Part shown: in pieces, positions 1-8,777 of the stretch
Position numbering within the stretch: the first letter of the stretch is position 1
How the letters are laid out: each line of letters opens with the position of its first letter
Assembly (NCBI GenBank): GCA_030412945.1
Contig: JAUHJS010000001.1
Location: forward strand, 62,001-126,000
DNA length: 64,000 bases
Origin: Shiella aurantiaca
GTDB lineage: Bacteria; Bacteroidota; Bacteroidia; Cytophagales; Cyclobacteriaceae
Direction of reading: 5' to 3'
Position numbers and translations under genes: made by a program
Notes under the pieces: generated by a model
Told to the model about the DNA's origin: nothing
The model's database searches: none
What the model saw: the letters and a program-made list of their open reading frames with translations, nothing else

Positions 1-938
1 ATCAAGCCCCGCACGGCCATATCCACATAAGTAGCACTCATGCTTTTGCTGTCAAACTTATAGGTAGTGAGGTAGCGCAAATGTGCCGGACCAAATCCTT
101 TGGGTGGATAAAAATGGGGCACGAGGGTGCCTCTTCGTGGGTCTACACCTACTTGTATCCATACCACAATAAAAAACACCAAAACCAGCACTAAAATCAG
201 GTAACCCGGATTATCGCTTAGGGCTTCTAACACCAGCTCTTGCTCGGTGGGTTCGTGTAAAATTCCTTTTTCAAATGGAATGGCAATGGTAAGTCCCTGA
301 TAGGAGCCTAGAGGACTTTGCGTACTTATGCGTACTTCCTGAGGACTCACTATTTCGGTGGTACAATCACAATAGGTATCACCTTCGTATCCGGCATATC
401 GGCTAATTTTATCGGCAATAACTTGAGCGCCCGAAGGCAAAATAACTGTAGCCCGTATGGTATCTATGCTAAAATCCCAATCGAGCCCCGTTACATTCCA
501 GTACAATTCATCATACTCCTCAAAAAAGCCAATCTGTTTACTCGTTCGATAGCTAAGGGTATAGGTATAAATCCCTTGCGATAAGTACTTGTTTTCCTGA
601 CCAATATACACATTCACCCCATTGGAGGCGTTTTCGACATGATAAGGTTCTTGTTCTCCGTCCTTTTTTACATCCAATACCTCAAAATCCACATAGGTGG
701 TAAGGCCCCAGTCGCTGGTATACACGGTAGGATAGGAGCGATAAATGCCGCGTTGGATTTTATCGCCACCCGCCCACACCCGAATGGTTTCGGTTACCCA
801 TAAATCGCCATTGGTCTGTACCTCAATGCGCGAATCGTAAGAAAGAATGTGCTCATAGGCTTCCTCAGGCATTTCTTGTGCCTCCAAATACCAAGGAAAA
901 ACCATGAGCATGAGGCGTATAAAGAACAGACGCTTCAT
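1..938 (-). CDS. DUF2207 family membrane protein (3' end outside window)
   Basis: This is an incomplete reading frame running off the left edge of the window, about 312 residues of which are visible. The ATG at 938-936 overlaps the stop of the lemA-family gene as ATGA, so the two are translationally coupled. The protein starts with a signal peptide (MKRLFFIRLMLMVF...EAQE), followed by an extracytoplasmic domain of about 220 residues and a membrane segment near residues 240-258 (LVLVFFIVVWIQV). After the membrane segment comes a PRRGTLVPHFYPPKG stretch typical of the DUF2207 family. LemA and DUF2207 proteins are frequent neighbours. Their function is not established, although some LemA-linked proteins are thought to act at the envelope. 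The rest of the cytoplasmic part is not in the window. Confidence 0.85.
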   Translation of the reverse strand, partial: MKRLFFIRLMLMVFPWYLEAQEMPEEAYEHILSYDSRIEVQTNGDLWVTETIRVWAGGDKIQRGIYRSYPTVYTSDWGLTTYVDFEVLDVKKDGEQEPYHVENASNGVNVYIGQENKYLSQGIYTYTLSYRTSKQIGFFEEYDELYWNVTGLDWDFSIDTIRATVILPSGAQVIADKISRYAGYEGDTYCDCTTEIVSPQEVRISTQSPLGSYQGLTIAIPFEKGILHEPTEQELVLEALSDNPGYLILVLVLVFFIVVWIQVGVDPRRGTLVPHFYPPKGFGPAHLRYLTTYKFDSKSMSATYVDMAVRGL

Positions 939-1486
939 GAGAAAGATATGTTGGGATTTTCAGCATCGCTGGCTTCACTAAGCTCAAAGAAGTTCCGCTT
1001 TTTGAAACCTATGGTAGAGGCCACGAGTACAGAGGGAAAGGTTTCGGTGGCGGTATTCAAATCGCGAACTGTAGCATTGTAATACCTACGCGCCATTTGA
1101 ATTTCATCCTCTACGGTAGCAAGTTGCTCTTGCAGGCGCACAAAATTCTCATTGGCCCTTAATTCAGGATAGGATTCGGCCAAAACCAATAATTGACGAA
1201 TTTGGCCGCCAAAGGCACTTTCCAGTCGGGCTTGCTCCTCGGGCGCATGGGGTTTTACTACCTCGCTGCGTAGCTGCACTACTTTTTGAAGCACTTCCGA
1301 CTCATGACTGGCGTACCCTTTCACAATTTGGACTAAATTGGGCACCAAATCGGCCCTGCGCTTGAGCTGCACACTAATTCCACTCCAGCCTTCCTCGGCT
1401 TTGTTTTTCAGTTTAACAAGGTTGTTGTACAAAAAAATAAGTACAACCGTGAGCCCAACTAATAGAAGTATGAGTATTAATTGCAT
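935..1486 (-). CDS. LemA family protein
   Basis: The 183-residue product has one N-terminal membrane helix (residues about 3-20) and a long helical body with the family signature YNNLVKLKNKAEEGWSGI, RRADLVPNLV and ATVEDEIQMARRYYNATVRDLN. These are hallmarks of LemA proteins, which have a short anchor and an antiparallel helical bundle with the C-terminus facing away from the membrane. The length is normal for the family. It is followed directly by a DUF2207 gene with a 4-base ATGA overlap, a common arrangement. The biochemical role is unknown. I see no clear promoter in the 130 bases before it. Confidence 0.93.
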   Translation of the reverse strand: MQLILILLLVGLTVVLIFLYNNLVKLKNKAEEGWSGISVQLKRRADLVPNLVQIVKGYASHESEVLQKVVQLRSEVVKPHAPEEQARLESAFGGQIRQLLVLAESYPELRANENFVRLQEQLATVEDEIQMARRYYNATVRDLNTATETFPSVLVASTIGFKKRNFFELSEASDAENPNISFS

Positions 1487-1618
1487 AGGTGTATGATTTA
1501 CAGTAAGCTAGCAATAAGTCGGGCGAATTACAATAGACCCAATAAAAAGTGATATCCTCAATCTTTTGAAATCTTTTTTGCGTATTTGGAGTTGTATCAT
1601 TCTAAAACAAAGCAAATC

Positions 1619-2221
1619 ATGAAATACACGCTATTGCTTATTGCTTTTACCCTTACTACTATCACGCTAAACGCGCAAAATACATCTATGGAAATTGCCA
1701 CTTTTGGAACCGGCTGCTTTTGGTGCACCGAAGCGATTTTTGAACAATTGAAGGGCGTAAATAAAGTAGAATCAGGCTACTCGGGCGGGAAAATTTCGAA
1801 CCCTACCTACAAAGAAGTATGCTCCGGCCTTACCGGACATGCTGAGTGCGTGAAAATTACCTACGACCCCAAAGTAATCACTTATGCCGAATTGCTGGAG
1901 GTATTCTGGCAAACACACGACCCCACTACACTCAATAGACAAGGGAACGATGTGGGCACACAATACCGTTCCGTGATATTTTATCATAACGATAACCAAA
2001 AACTGCTGGCAGAAAAATACAAAAAGGAATTGAACGCCTCGGGTGCATTTGATAATCCTATCGTAACGGAAATCAGTCCGGCTGCACCATTTTATGTGGC
2101 TGAAAACTACCACCAAAACTACTTTTCGCTCAATGGCAATCAACCCTATTGCACCTTTGTGATTAAGCCTAAGGTAGATAAGTTCAAAAAGGTATTTGCC
2201 GATAAACTGAAAGCGGAATAA
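1619..2221 (+). CDS. msrA: Secreted peptide-methionine (S)-S-oxide reductase
   Basis: MsrA reduces the S-epimer of methionine sulfoxide in oxidised proteins, using a catalytic cysteine recycled by thiols. The catalytic motif GCFWC is present (cysteines near residues 33 and 36), followed by the family blocks GVNKVESGYSGG, TGHAECVKITYDP, FWQTHDPTTLNRQGNDVGTQYRSVIFY and YHQNYF. An in-frame TTG at 1586 would add 11 residues. I prefer the ATG at 1619 because it begins a good signal peptide (MKYTLLLIAFTLTTITLNAQ), which suggests action in the periplasm or at the envelope rather than in the cytosol. The gene is monocistronic and ends in a strong hairpin terminator. Confidence 0.95.
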   Translation: MKYTLLLIAFTLTTITLNAQNTSMEIATFGTGCFWCTEAIFEQLKGVNKVESGYSGGKISNPTYKEVCSGLTGHAECVKITYDPKVITYAELLEVFWQTHDPTTLNRQGNDVGTQYRSVIFYHNDNQKLLAEKYKKELNASGAFDNPIVTEISPAAPFYVAENYHQNYFSLNGNQPYCTFVIKPKVDKFKKVFADKLKAE

Positions 2222-2229
2222 TCAAAAAG

Positions 2230-2260
2230 AGCCTAGGGATTACCTAGGCTTTCTTTTTTT
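2230..2260 (+). terminator. Rho-independent terminator after msrA
   Basis: A perfect 8-bp stem AGCCTAGG / CCTAGGCT with a five-base loop (GATTA) is followed by a T-rich run (TTCTTTTTTT). It begins 9 bases after the msrA stop codon. Confidence 0.9.
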
Positions 2261-2364
2261 ACAATTAATCGTTCAAAAGATTGAATTTCATAAGAAATAG
2301 TTCTTGTTTTGGGATTACTTTCTGTACCGATAAAGTATTCAGAAATATCTATTCAAGCTAATTC

Positions 2365-2796
2365 ATGATTAGTAAATCAGATTCATTAACAGTCCCATCC
2401 ATAGGCAAGCGTTTAACCTTGCTGATGTGGCTACCATTGTATCTGATTGTCACGCTAGCCTCAGCTGCAATTCCAGTTGCGCCCTCACTAGATTACACCT
2501 ATTCTATTGATTCCCCTCTTGAGTCTACTCTTACTCAAGCAAATGATCAGGACAAAAGACCGGTTCATATTCCTGAAGAGCCTGCCTCTGCCACCAATGA
2601 AAAAGATTTAGCAGAAGAAGGTAATGCCGCTAAAACCCTAGAGGATGGTATCTTAGGTACTTATTTAGGCTTTGCGCCTCATCAAATACTATTATTCCCT
2701 CAATCTGAGGTCGTACATTTTTCCAATAGCCTTCTGAATAAGAAGCGCATCTCTTTGTTCATACTTTTCCACTCCTGGAAAAGCTTTCTTGCCTGA
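2365..2796 (+). CDS. Small secreted or membrane protein preceding RND operon, unknown
   Basis: The 143-residue product is not recognised. It has a hydrophobic segment at residues about 18-37 (LTLLMWLPLYLIVTLASAA) that could be a signal peptide or anchor. A polar, Glu/Asp/Asn-rich low-complexity middle follows (about 45-95), and then a C-terminal basic/aromatic tail (KKRISLFILFHSWKSFLA). It lies 107 bases upstream of an RND efflux operon on the same strand. The intervening sequence contains a 6-bp hairpin (GCGGAT at 2842-2847 with ATCCGC at 2857-2862) without a T-run, so read-through or attenuation is conceivable. The frame is open throughout and the tail looks protein-like, but with no recognised homologue I cannot exclude a chance ORF. 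Confidence 0.55.
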   Translation: MISKSDSLTVPSIGKRLTLLMWLPLYLIVTLASAAIPVAPSLDYTYSIDSPLESTLTQANDQDKRPVHIPEEPASATNEKDLAEEGNAAKTLEDGILGTYLGFAPHQILLFPQSEVVHFSNSLLNKKRISLFILFHSWKSFLA

Positions 2797-2903
2797 TTTC
2801 TCTTAATAATTCACATAGCACACAGGCTATGTAAACGATGAGCGGATAAAATCTCAATCCGCGATTACCATCAATTTTATTTATCTATCTAAAAATCAAG
2901 CAA

Positions 2904-3989
2904 ATGAAGAGGATAACTCTTATCATCTCATTCACTGCCCTATTATTTCACATGGGCTGTGGACATAAATCAGCACACCACGAGGAAGAAGCCACCTTTA
3001 CGGTGACTTCCCCCATCAAACAAGACACCATTGTACACAATGAATATGTAGCGCAAATACGCTCTATTCAGCATATCGAACTACGCGCTCTTGAAAAAGG
3101 ATATCTTCAAAAGGTATATGTGGACGAAGGAAAACTTGTAAAAAAAGGACAGCTCATGTTTCAGATCATGCCTTTGTTGTATCAGGCAGAAAAACAAAAA
3201 GCAGAGGCCGAAGCAAACTTTGCCGAAATTGAGTACCTCAATACCAAAAGTCTGGCAGACAGTAATATTGTGTCACAAAATGAATTGGCTTTGGCCAAAT
3301 CTAAATTCGATAAGGCTAAAGCAGAACTCGCTTTGGCTCAAGTACACCTTGGTTTTACCGAAGTACGCGCACCCTTTGATGGCATCATGGGTAGGCTAGA
3401 GGTAAGGCTAGGTAGCCTTTTGGGAGAGGGGGAACTTCTTACCACTTTATCTGACAACAGCAAAATGTGGGTGTATTTCAACGTGCCAGAGGCCGAATAC
3501 CTTAATTTGGTAAGCCAGACTAATACGGATAGCATCCCTCATGTACACCTGCAGATGGCCAATGGCCGAATTTTCAGTCAAGAAGGAATAGTGGAAACCA
3601 TGGAAGCCGATTTCAACAATGAAACGGGAAACATTGCTTTCCGCGCTACCTTCCCCAACCCCAAAAGTATGCTAAGGCATGGGGAAACGGGCAATATCTT
3701 AATGCCTAAAGTACTTAAAAATGTGCTAATCATTCCTCAGAAAGCCACTTTCGAAATTCTGGATAAGAAATACGTGTTTATGGTGGACGAAGAGAATGTG
3801 GTGCAGTCTCGTCAAATTGAGGTTGGGCAAGAGCTTCCTCATTTGTATGTGGTAACGAAAGGCTTGAAAGAAACGGATAAAATCCTTATAGAAGGATTGA
3901 GAAAAGTTAAAAACAAGCAAAAGATTCATACCAAAGTGGTAAGTCCCAAACAGGTACTAACCGAGTTACACGCACTTCACGCTGAGTAA
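2904..3989 (+). CDS. RND efflux periplasmic adaptor (MFP), lipoprotein
   Basis: The 361-residue membrane-fusion protein belongs to the AcrA/MexA type and links the inner-membrane pump to the outer-membrane channel. It begins with a lipoprotein signal (lipobox FHMGC, Cys near residue 19). A biotinyl-lipoyl-like half (YLQKVYVDEGKLVKKGQLMFQI) follows, then a helical hairpin rich in Ala/Glu/Lys (about 90-150), the second lipoyl half (LGFTEVRAPFDGIMGRLEVRLGSLLG) and beta-barrel/membrane-proximal domains to the C-terminus. It is first in a three-gene operon, 21 bases before the pump gene. The substrate cannot be told from sequence. Confidence 0.93.
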   Translation: MKRITLIISFTALLFHMGCGHKSAHHEEEATFTVTSPIKQDTIVHNEYVAQIRSIQHIELRALEKGYLQKVYVDEGKLVKKGQLMFQIMPLLYQAEKQKAEAEANFAEIEYLNTKSLADSNIVSQNELALAKSKFDKAKAELALAQVHLGFTEVRAPFDGIMGRLEVRLGSLLGEGELLTTLSDNSKMWVYFNVPEAEYLNLVSQTNTDSIPHVHLQMANGRIFSQEGIVETMEADFNNETGNIAFRATFPNPKSMLRHGETGNILMPKVLKNVLIIPQKATFEILDKKYVFMVDEENVVQSRQIEVGQELPHLYVVTKGLKETDKILIEGLRKVKNKQKIHTKVVSPKQVLTELHALHAE

Positions 3990-4010
3990 GAACCCTAAAA
4001 TATTCGTACT

Positions 4011-7000
4011 ATGTTTAGTAAATTTATTAAGAGGCCGGTTCTTGCTATTGCCGTTTCGTTAGCCATTGTCTTTTTGGGCTTTTTGGCTATCAATACAAGA
4101 CCCATCTCGCAGTTTCCCGAAATCGCCCCTCCAAGGGTCAATATTTTTATTGCTTATCCGGGTTCCAGTGCCGATGTATTGGTTCAATCTACCTTAATTC
4201 CGCTTGAAAGAGCCATTAACGGGGTTCAGGGTATGCAGTATATTATTTCGGACGCTACCAGTGCCGGTGAGGCCACCATCCAGATTGTATTTGAACCTGG
4301 TACCGACCCCAATGCCGCGGTTGTAAATGTTAAAACCCGTGTGGATCAGGTAATGAACAACTTACCACCCCTTGTACAACGTGAGGGGGTAATCATTACG
4401 CCCATTCAGCCTAGTATGCTTATGTATGTGAACTTGTACAGCACCGATAAGGATGCCGATGAGAAGTTCCTTTACAACTATGCCAACGTGCACATTTTGC
4501 CTGAGCTTCAGCGTATTAGTGGAATGGGGCGAGCCCAAATATTGGGTAGCCGCCAGTATGCCATGCGTATTTGGCTCAAGCCCGACCGCATGCGTGCCTA
4601 CAATATCTCTACGGAGGAGATAATGGAGGCTATTGATGAACAAAGCGTTATCGGTAGACCGGGTCGCTTAGGCCAAAGCTCCGGAAAAGTGGCTCAGTCT
4701 TTAGAATATGTGCTTACCTATAAGGGTCGTTTTAACAAACCCGAAGAGTATGAAAACATCATTGTTCGCGCCAATGCCGAAGGGGAAATTCTTAAGCTGA
4801 AAGACGTGGCCGAAGTAGAACTGGGAAGTGAATTCTTTGACATCTATTCTAATAAAGATGGCTATCCTTCCGCTTCCATAGTACTTAAGCAAAACTTTGG
4901 TAGTAACGCTAGCAAAGTGATTGATGCCGTAAAAGTGAAGCTGGCCGAATTGGAAAAAGACTTTCCGGCCGGAATGAACTACGAAATCAACTACGATGTA
5001 TCCAAGTTCGTAAATGCCTCTATCGACAAGGTACTTCACACGCTTTTGGAAGCTTTCATTTTGGTGGCCTTGGTGGTGTTCCTATTTCTAGGCGACTGGC
5101 GCTCAACCCTTATTCCTACACTTGCGGTACCCGTTTCTTTGATTGGGGCCTTTGTATTTATGCAGATTTTCGGGCTTACCATTAACCTTATTACTTTGTT
5201 TGCCTTGGTGTTGGCAATTGGTATTGTGGTGGATGACGCCATAGTGGTGGTGGAAGCTGTGCATGCCAAAATGGAAGAGGAACATCTCTCACCGTATCAG
5301 GCAGTGAAAAAGGTTTTGGGTGAAATCAGCGGTGCCATTATCGCTATTACGCTTATCATGACGGCTGTATTCGTACCTGTTGCCTTTATGACGGGTCCTG
5401 TGGGGATTTTCTACCGCCAATTCTCCATTACCATGGCAAGTGCCATTGTAATCTCTGGGGTGGTGGCACTTACCCTCACACCAGTGCTTTGTGCCATGAT
5501 TTTGAAAAACAACCATGGTAAACCTAAAAAGCTTACGCCTATCGATCGATTTATCGCTTGGTTCAATCGGCATTTCGATACGCTTACCGGAAAATACACT
5601 CAGCTACTGCGCCTCATTGTAAATCGTAGAGTAATCACGTATGGGGTGCTGATTGTTTTCGCTTTGGGGATTTTGGGAGTAAACCATACACTTCCTTCCG
5701 GATTTATTCCTAACGAAGACCAAGGTCAGATTTATGCAATCATCCAAACCCCTCCGGGCACTACTTTGGAGCGTACCAATGATATCTCACGCAAACTGCA
5801 AGAGATAGCCGAGGAGATTGATGGTATACAGTCGGTATCTTCTTTGGCAGGTTATGAAATCCTTACCGAAGGCCGTGGTTCCAATGCTGGTACGTGTCTA
5901 ATCAACTTAAAAGACTGGTCAGAGCGCCATCATTCTGTGCATGAAATCATGGAAGAGTTGGAAGAAAAGACACAGGATATCGGGGCGGTTATTGAGTACT
6001 TTGAGCCACCTGCTGTACCAGGTTATGGTTCTTCTGATGGTTTTTCTTTACGTATGTTGGACAAAAGCAGTACGGTAGATTACCAAGAGTTTGATAAGGT
6101 AAACCATGAATTCATGGAAGCCCTCAAGCAAAGGGAAGAACTTGCGGGACTTTTCACCTTCTATGCCGCAAACTATCCGCAATATGAGTTGGTGATAGAT
6201 AACGAACTGGCCATGCAAAAGGGTGTATCTATCGGTAAGGCCATGGAAAACCTCAATATTCTGATTGGTAGTACGTATGAGCAGGGTTTTACGCGTTTCA
6301 ATACGTTTTACAAAGTATATACCCAGTCGGCACCGGAATACCGGAAGCTTCCTACTGATATCCTGAATCTTTTCATCAAAAATGACCATGGAGAAATGGT
6401 GCCTTACTCTTCCTTTATGCAAATGAGGAAAACCCAAGGCCCCAATGAAATTACTCGCTTTAATTTGTATATGTCCTCTTCAATTCGAGGTGTACCAGCC
6501 GAAGGCTATACTTCAGGTGATGCTATTCAGGCCATACAGGAGGTAGCAGCTTCCACCTTACCGCAAGGATATGATATTGCCTGGGAAGGCTTATCCTTTG
6601 ATGAAGCACACCGGGGAAATGAAGCGCTATATATTTTCATAGTGGTACTCTTGTTTGTGTATCTGGTGCTAGCCGCTCAATATGAGAGCTTTATTATTCC
6701 TTTGGCCGTACTGCTTTCTTTGCCGATGGGGATTTTTGGTTCATTCCTATTATTAAAGACCATGGGATTGGCCAATGATATCTATGCCCAAATCGGTTTG
6801 ATTATGCTTGTGGGGCTTTTAGGGAAAAATGCGGTATTGATTGTGGAGTTTGCCGCTCAAAAGCATGAGCAAGGCGCAACAGTGCTTGAGGCAGCTATTG
6901 AAGGGGCAAAAGTACGTTTCCGCCCTATCCTCATGACCTCCTTCGCCTTTATTGCCGGATTGATTCCCTTGGTAACGGCCACAGGCCCAGGAGCAGTGGG

Positions 7001-7241
7001 TAACCGTACCATAGGTGCTTCTGCATTAGGTGGGATGCTCTTTGGTACCATATTCGGGGTAATTATCGTCCCCGGACTATACTACATATTCGGCAAATTG
7101 GCTGAGGGCAGAAAACTGATTAAGGACGAGGATGAAACCCCTCTGAGCGAATCACATGTAGAAACAGAGGAAGAAGCCAACCTCATCAGAAAAGTTCAAG
7201 CATTTATTCATGAAACCAAGAAAAACGATGATCATTACTAA
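4011..7241 (+). CDS. RND efflux pump, HAE1 family inner-membrane permease
   Basis: The 1076-residue pump has the twelve-helix RND architecture with two large periplasmic loops. It starts FIKRPVLAIAVSLAIVFLGF, continues into the typical porter-domain text (RPISQFPEIAPP, YPGSSADV), and carries the proton-relay aspartates in TM4 (GIVVDDAIVVVEAVHAKME, about residue 410). The C-terminal half repeats the fold (LVLAAQYESFIIPLAVLLSLPMG; GLLGKNAVLIVEFA; RFRPILMTSFAFIAGLIPL). This resembles AcrB-like hydrophobe/amphiphile pumps (HAE1) rather than the heavy-metal CusA group, so drug or detergent export is the best inference. The last 14 bases (or 32, depending on start choice) overlap the next gene. Confidence 0.95.
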   Translation: MFSKFIKRPVLAIAVSLAIVFLGFLAINTRPISQFPEIAPPRVNIFIAYPGSSADVLVQSTLIPLERAINGVQGMQYIISDATSAGEATIQIVFEPGTDPNAAVVNVKTRVDQVMNNLPPLVQREGVIITPIQPSMLMYVNLYSTDKDADEKFLYNYANVHILPELQRISGMGRAQILGSRQYAMRIWLKPDRMRAYNISTEEIMEAIDEQSVIGRPGRLGQSSGKVAQSLEYVLTYKGRFNKPEEYENIIVRANAEGEILKLKDVAEVELGSEFFDIYSNKDGYPSASIVLKQNFGSNASKVIDAVKVKLAELEKDFPAGMNYEINYDVSKFVNASIDKVLHTLLEAFILVALVVFLFLGDWRSTLIPTLAVPVSLIGAFVFMQIFGLTINLITLFALVLAIGIVVDDAIVVVEAVHAKMEEEHLSPYQAVKKVLGEISGAIIAITLIMTAVFVPVAFMTGPVGIFYRQFSITMASAIVISGVVALTLTPVLCAMILKNNHGKPKKLTPIDRFIAWFNRHFDTLTGKYTQLLRLIVNRRVITYGVLIVFALGILGVNHTLPSGFIPNEDQGQIYAIIQTPPGTTLERTNDISRKLQEIAEEIDGIQSVSSLAGYEILTEGRGSNAGTCLINLKDWSERHHSVHEIMEELEEKTQDIGAVIEYFEPPAVPGYGSSDGFSLRMLDKSSTVDYQEFDKVNHEFMEALKQREELAGLFTFYAANYPQYELVIDNELAMQKGVSIGKAMENLNILIGSTYEQGFTRFNTFYKVYTQSAPEYRKLPTDILNLFIKNDHGEMVPYSSFMQMRKTQGPNEITRFNLYMSSSIRGVPAEGYTSGDAIQAIQEVAASTLPQGYDIAWEGLSFDEAHRGNEALYIFIVVLLFVYLVLAAQYESFIIPLAVLLSLPMGIFGSFLLLKTMGLANDIYAQIGLIMLVGLLGKNAVLIVEFAAQKHEQGATVLEAAIEGAKVRFRPILMTSFAFIAGLIPLVTATGPGAVGNRTIGASALGGMLFGTIFGVIIVPGLYYIFGKLAEGRKLIKDEDETPLSESHVETEEEANLIRKVQAFIHETKKNDDHY

Positions 7242-8676
7242 TAGAGCAAATAACACGTACCGAGTTCTGCTCGTAGGGCTTTTAATGATTGGGGTTTCTG
7301 CTTGTAAGATTTCTCAGCCCTCAATCAGGGAAGAAAATAAACAGTTACCAAGCAGCTACGGCACTTATCAGTCCTCTGATAGCACGAATGTAGCGAGTAT
7401 ACAATGGCGGGATTTTTTCAAAGATCCTTATCTGATAAGCCTGATAGATACCGCCCTAATGAACAATCAGGAATTGAATATTATCTGGCAAGAGATCGAA
7501 ATCAGCAAAAACGAAGTGCAAGCTAGGAGAGGGGAATATCTTCCCTTCCTAGGCTTGGGAGCTGGTTCGAGTGTGGAGAAAGAAGGAAGGTATACGCGCT
7601 TTGGGGCACTTGAGAAGAATATCGAGGTGAAACCGGGTGAGGAATTCCCCGAGCCTTACTCCAGCCACGAATTGGGTGCTTATGCCCATTGGGAACTCGA
7701 TGTGTGGAAGAAGTTGCGCAATGCTAAAAAATCAGCCGTTAAACGGTATTTGGCCAGTCAAGAAGGTAAGAATTTTATGCTTACCCACTTAGTAGCTGAA
7801 ATGGCCAGTGCCTATTACGAGTTAATAGGTTTAGATAACATGTTGGATATTGTTACAAAGAACATCGAAATCCAAGAAGATGCCTTGCACATTATCATAC
7901 AGCAAAAAGAGGCCGCAAAAGTTTCTCAATTGGCCATTAATCGATTTGAAGCACAGCTTCTTAATACCAAAAACCTGCAATACAGTATCTTACAAGAGCG
8001 CACACAGGTAGAAAACGAGCTCAACTTTCTGATGGGTAGATTTCCTAAGCCTATCCAAAGAAGTAATGCCGATTTCTATGCCATGCACTTTGATTCCTTA
8101 CTAGCAGGTCTACCGCCCCAATTATTGGAAAACAGACCGGATATTAGACAAGCCGAACTAGAATTGGCCGCAGCCAAACTGGATGTGAAAGTGGCGAGGG
8201 CGCAATTTTACCCTTCCATTGGGCTTCAGGCGGGACTTGGTTTCCAAGCTTTTAAAACCTCTTATTTGTTTTTGCCCGAGTCTATGCTCTATAATCTGGC
8301 GGGTGATTTGGTATCTCCTCTTATCAACCGAAATGCGATTAGGGCCACCTACAATTCAGCCAATGCTAAGCAATTGCAACTGATTTATGGCTATGAACAG
8401 ACTATCCTGAAAGCCTATATCGAGGTGGTAAACGAACTCGCGCGAATTGATAACTATACACAAAGCTTCACAACCAAAAGCAAAGAAGTGGATATCCTTA
8501 CCCATTCCATTGCCATTTCCAATAGCCTGTTTCGCTCGGCCCGTGCCGATTATATAGAAGTGCTATTGACCCAGCGTGAAGCCTTGGAATCGAGAATGGA
8601 ACTCACCGAAATTAAGATGCAACAGCTGAAAGCCAGCGTAAACCTCTACCGCGTGTTAGGGGGCGGTTGGCAATAA
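7228..8676 (+). CDS. Outer-membrane efflux factor (TolC/NodT family), lipoprotein
   Basis: This is the outer-membrane channel of the tripartite pump, about 482 residues. The N-terminus is a lipoprotein signal (VLLVGLLMIGVSACKIS; Cys in the lipobox VSAC). The two OEP repeats follow, with family blocks such as WRDFFKDPYLISLIDTALMNNQELN, LLENRPDIRQAELELAAAKLDVKVARAQFYPSIGL and VEVLLTQREALESR-like text near the C-terminus. The upstream ATG at 7210 would give 6 more residues. I chose 7228, which keeps the overlap with the pump gene at 14 bases and places the basic residues directly before the hydrophobic segment, but either start is possible. It ends the operon 48 bases before a hairpin terminator. 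Confidence 0.92.
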   Translation: MIITNRANNTYRVLLVGLLMIGVSACKISQPSIREENKQLPSSYGTYQSSDSTNVASIQWRDFFKDPYLISLIDTALMNNQELNIIWQEIEISKNEVQARRGEYLPFLGLGAGSSVEKEGRYTRFGALEKNIEVKPGEEFPEPYSSHELGAYAHWELDVWKKLRNAKKSAVKRYLASQEGKNFMLTHLVAEMASAYYELIGLDNMLDIVTKNIEIQEDALHIIIQQKEAAKVSQLAINRFEAQLLNTKNLQYSILQERTQVENELNFLMGRFPKPIQRSNADFYAMHFDSLLAGLPPQLLENRPDIRQAELELAAAKLDVKVARAQFYPSIGLQAGLGFQAFKTSYLFLPESMLYNLAGDLVSPLINRNAIRATYNSANAKQLQLIYGYEQTILKAYIEVVNELARIDNYTQSFTTKSKEVDILTHSIAISNSLFRSARADYIEVLLTQREALESRMELTEIKMQQLKASVNLYRVLGGGWQ

Positions 8677-8723
8677 TGCCTGCATAAAGACAATAGATAG
8701 ATGAGTATTTAGGTTAAAATGCG

Positions 8724-8756
8724 AAAAGGCTACCTTCAGTGAGGGTAGCCTTTTTT
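8724..8756. terminator. Bidirectional terminator between efflux operon and acyl-CoA dehydrogenase
   Basis: The stem AAAAGGCTACC / GGTAGCCTTTT has a 9-base loop. A-run and T-run flanks on both sides allow termination of the plus-strand efflux operon and of the convergent minus-strand gene that ends at 8778. Confidence 0.88.
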
Positions 8757-8777
8757 ACTTCTTGAATGGAGTATATA

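Noticed and set aside
318-584. 88-codon plus-strand frame at the left edge
   Set aside because: It lies opposite the DUF2207 coding region, which is clearly the real gene.
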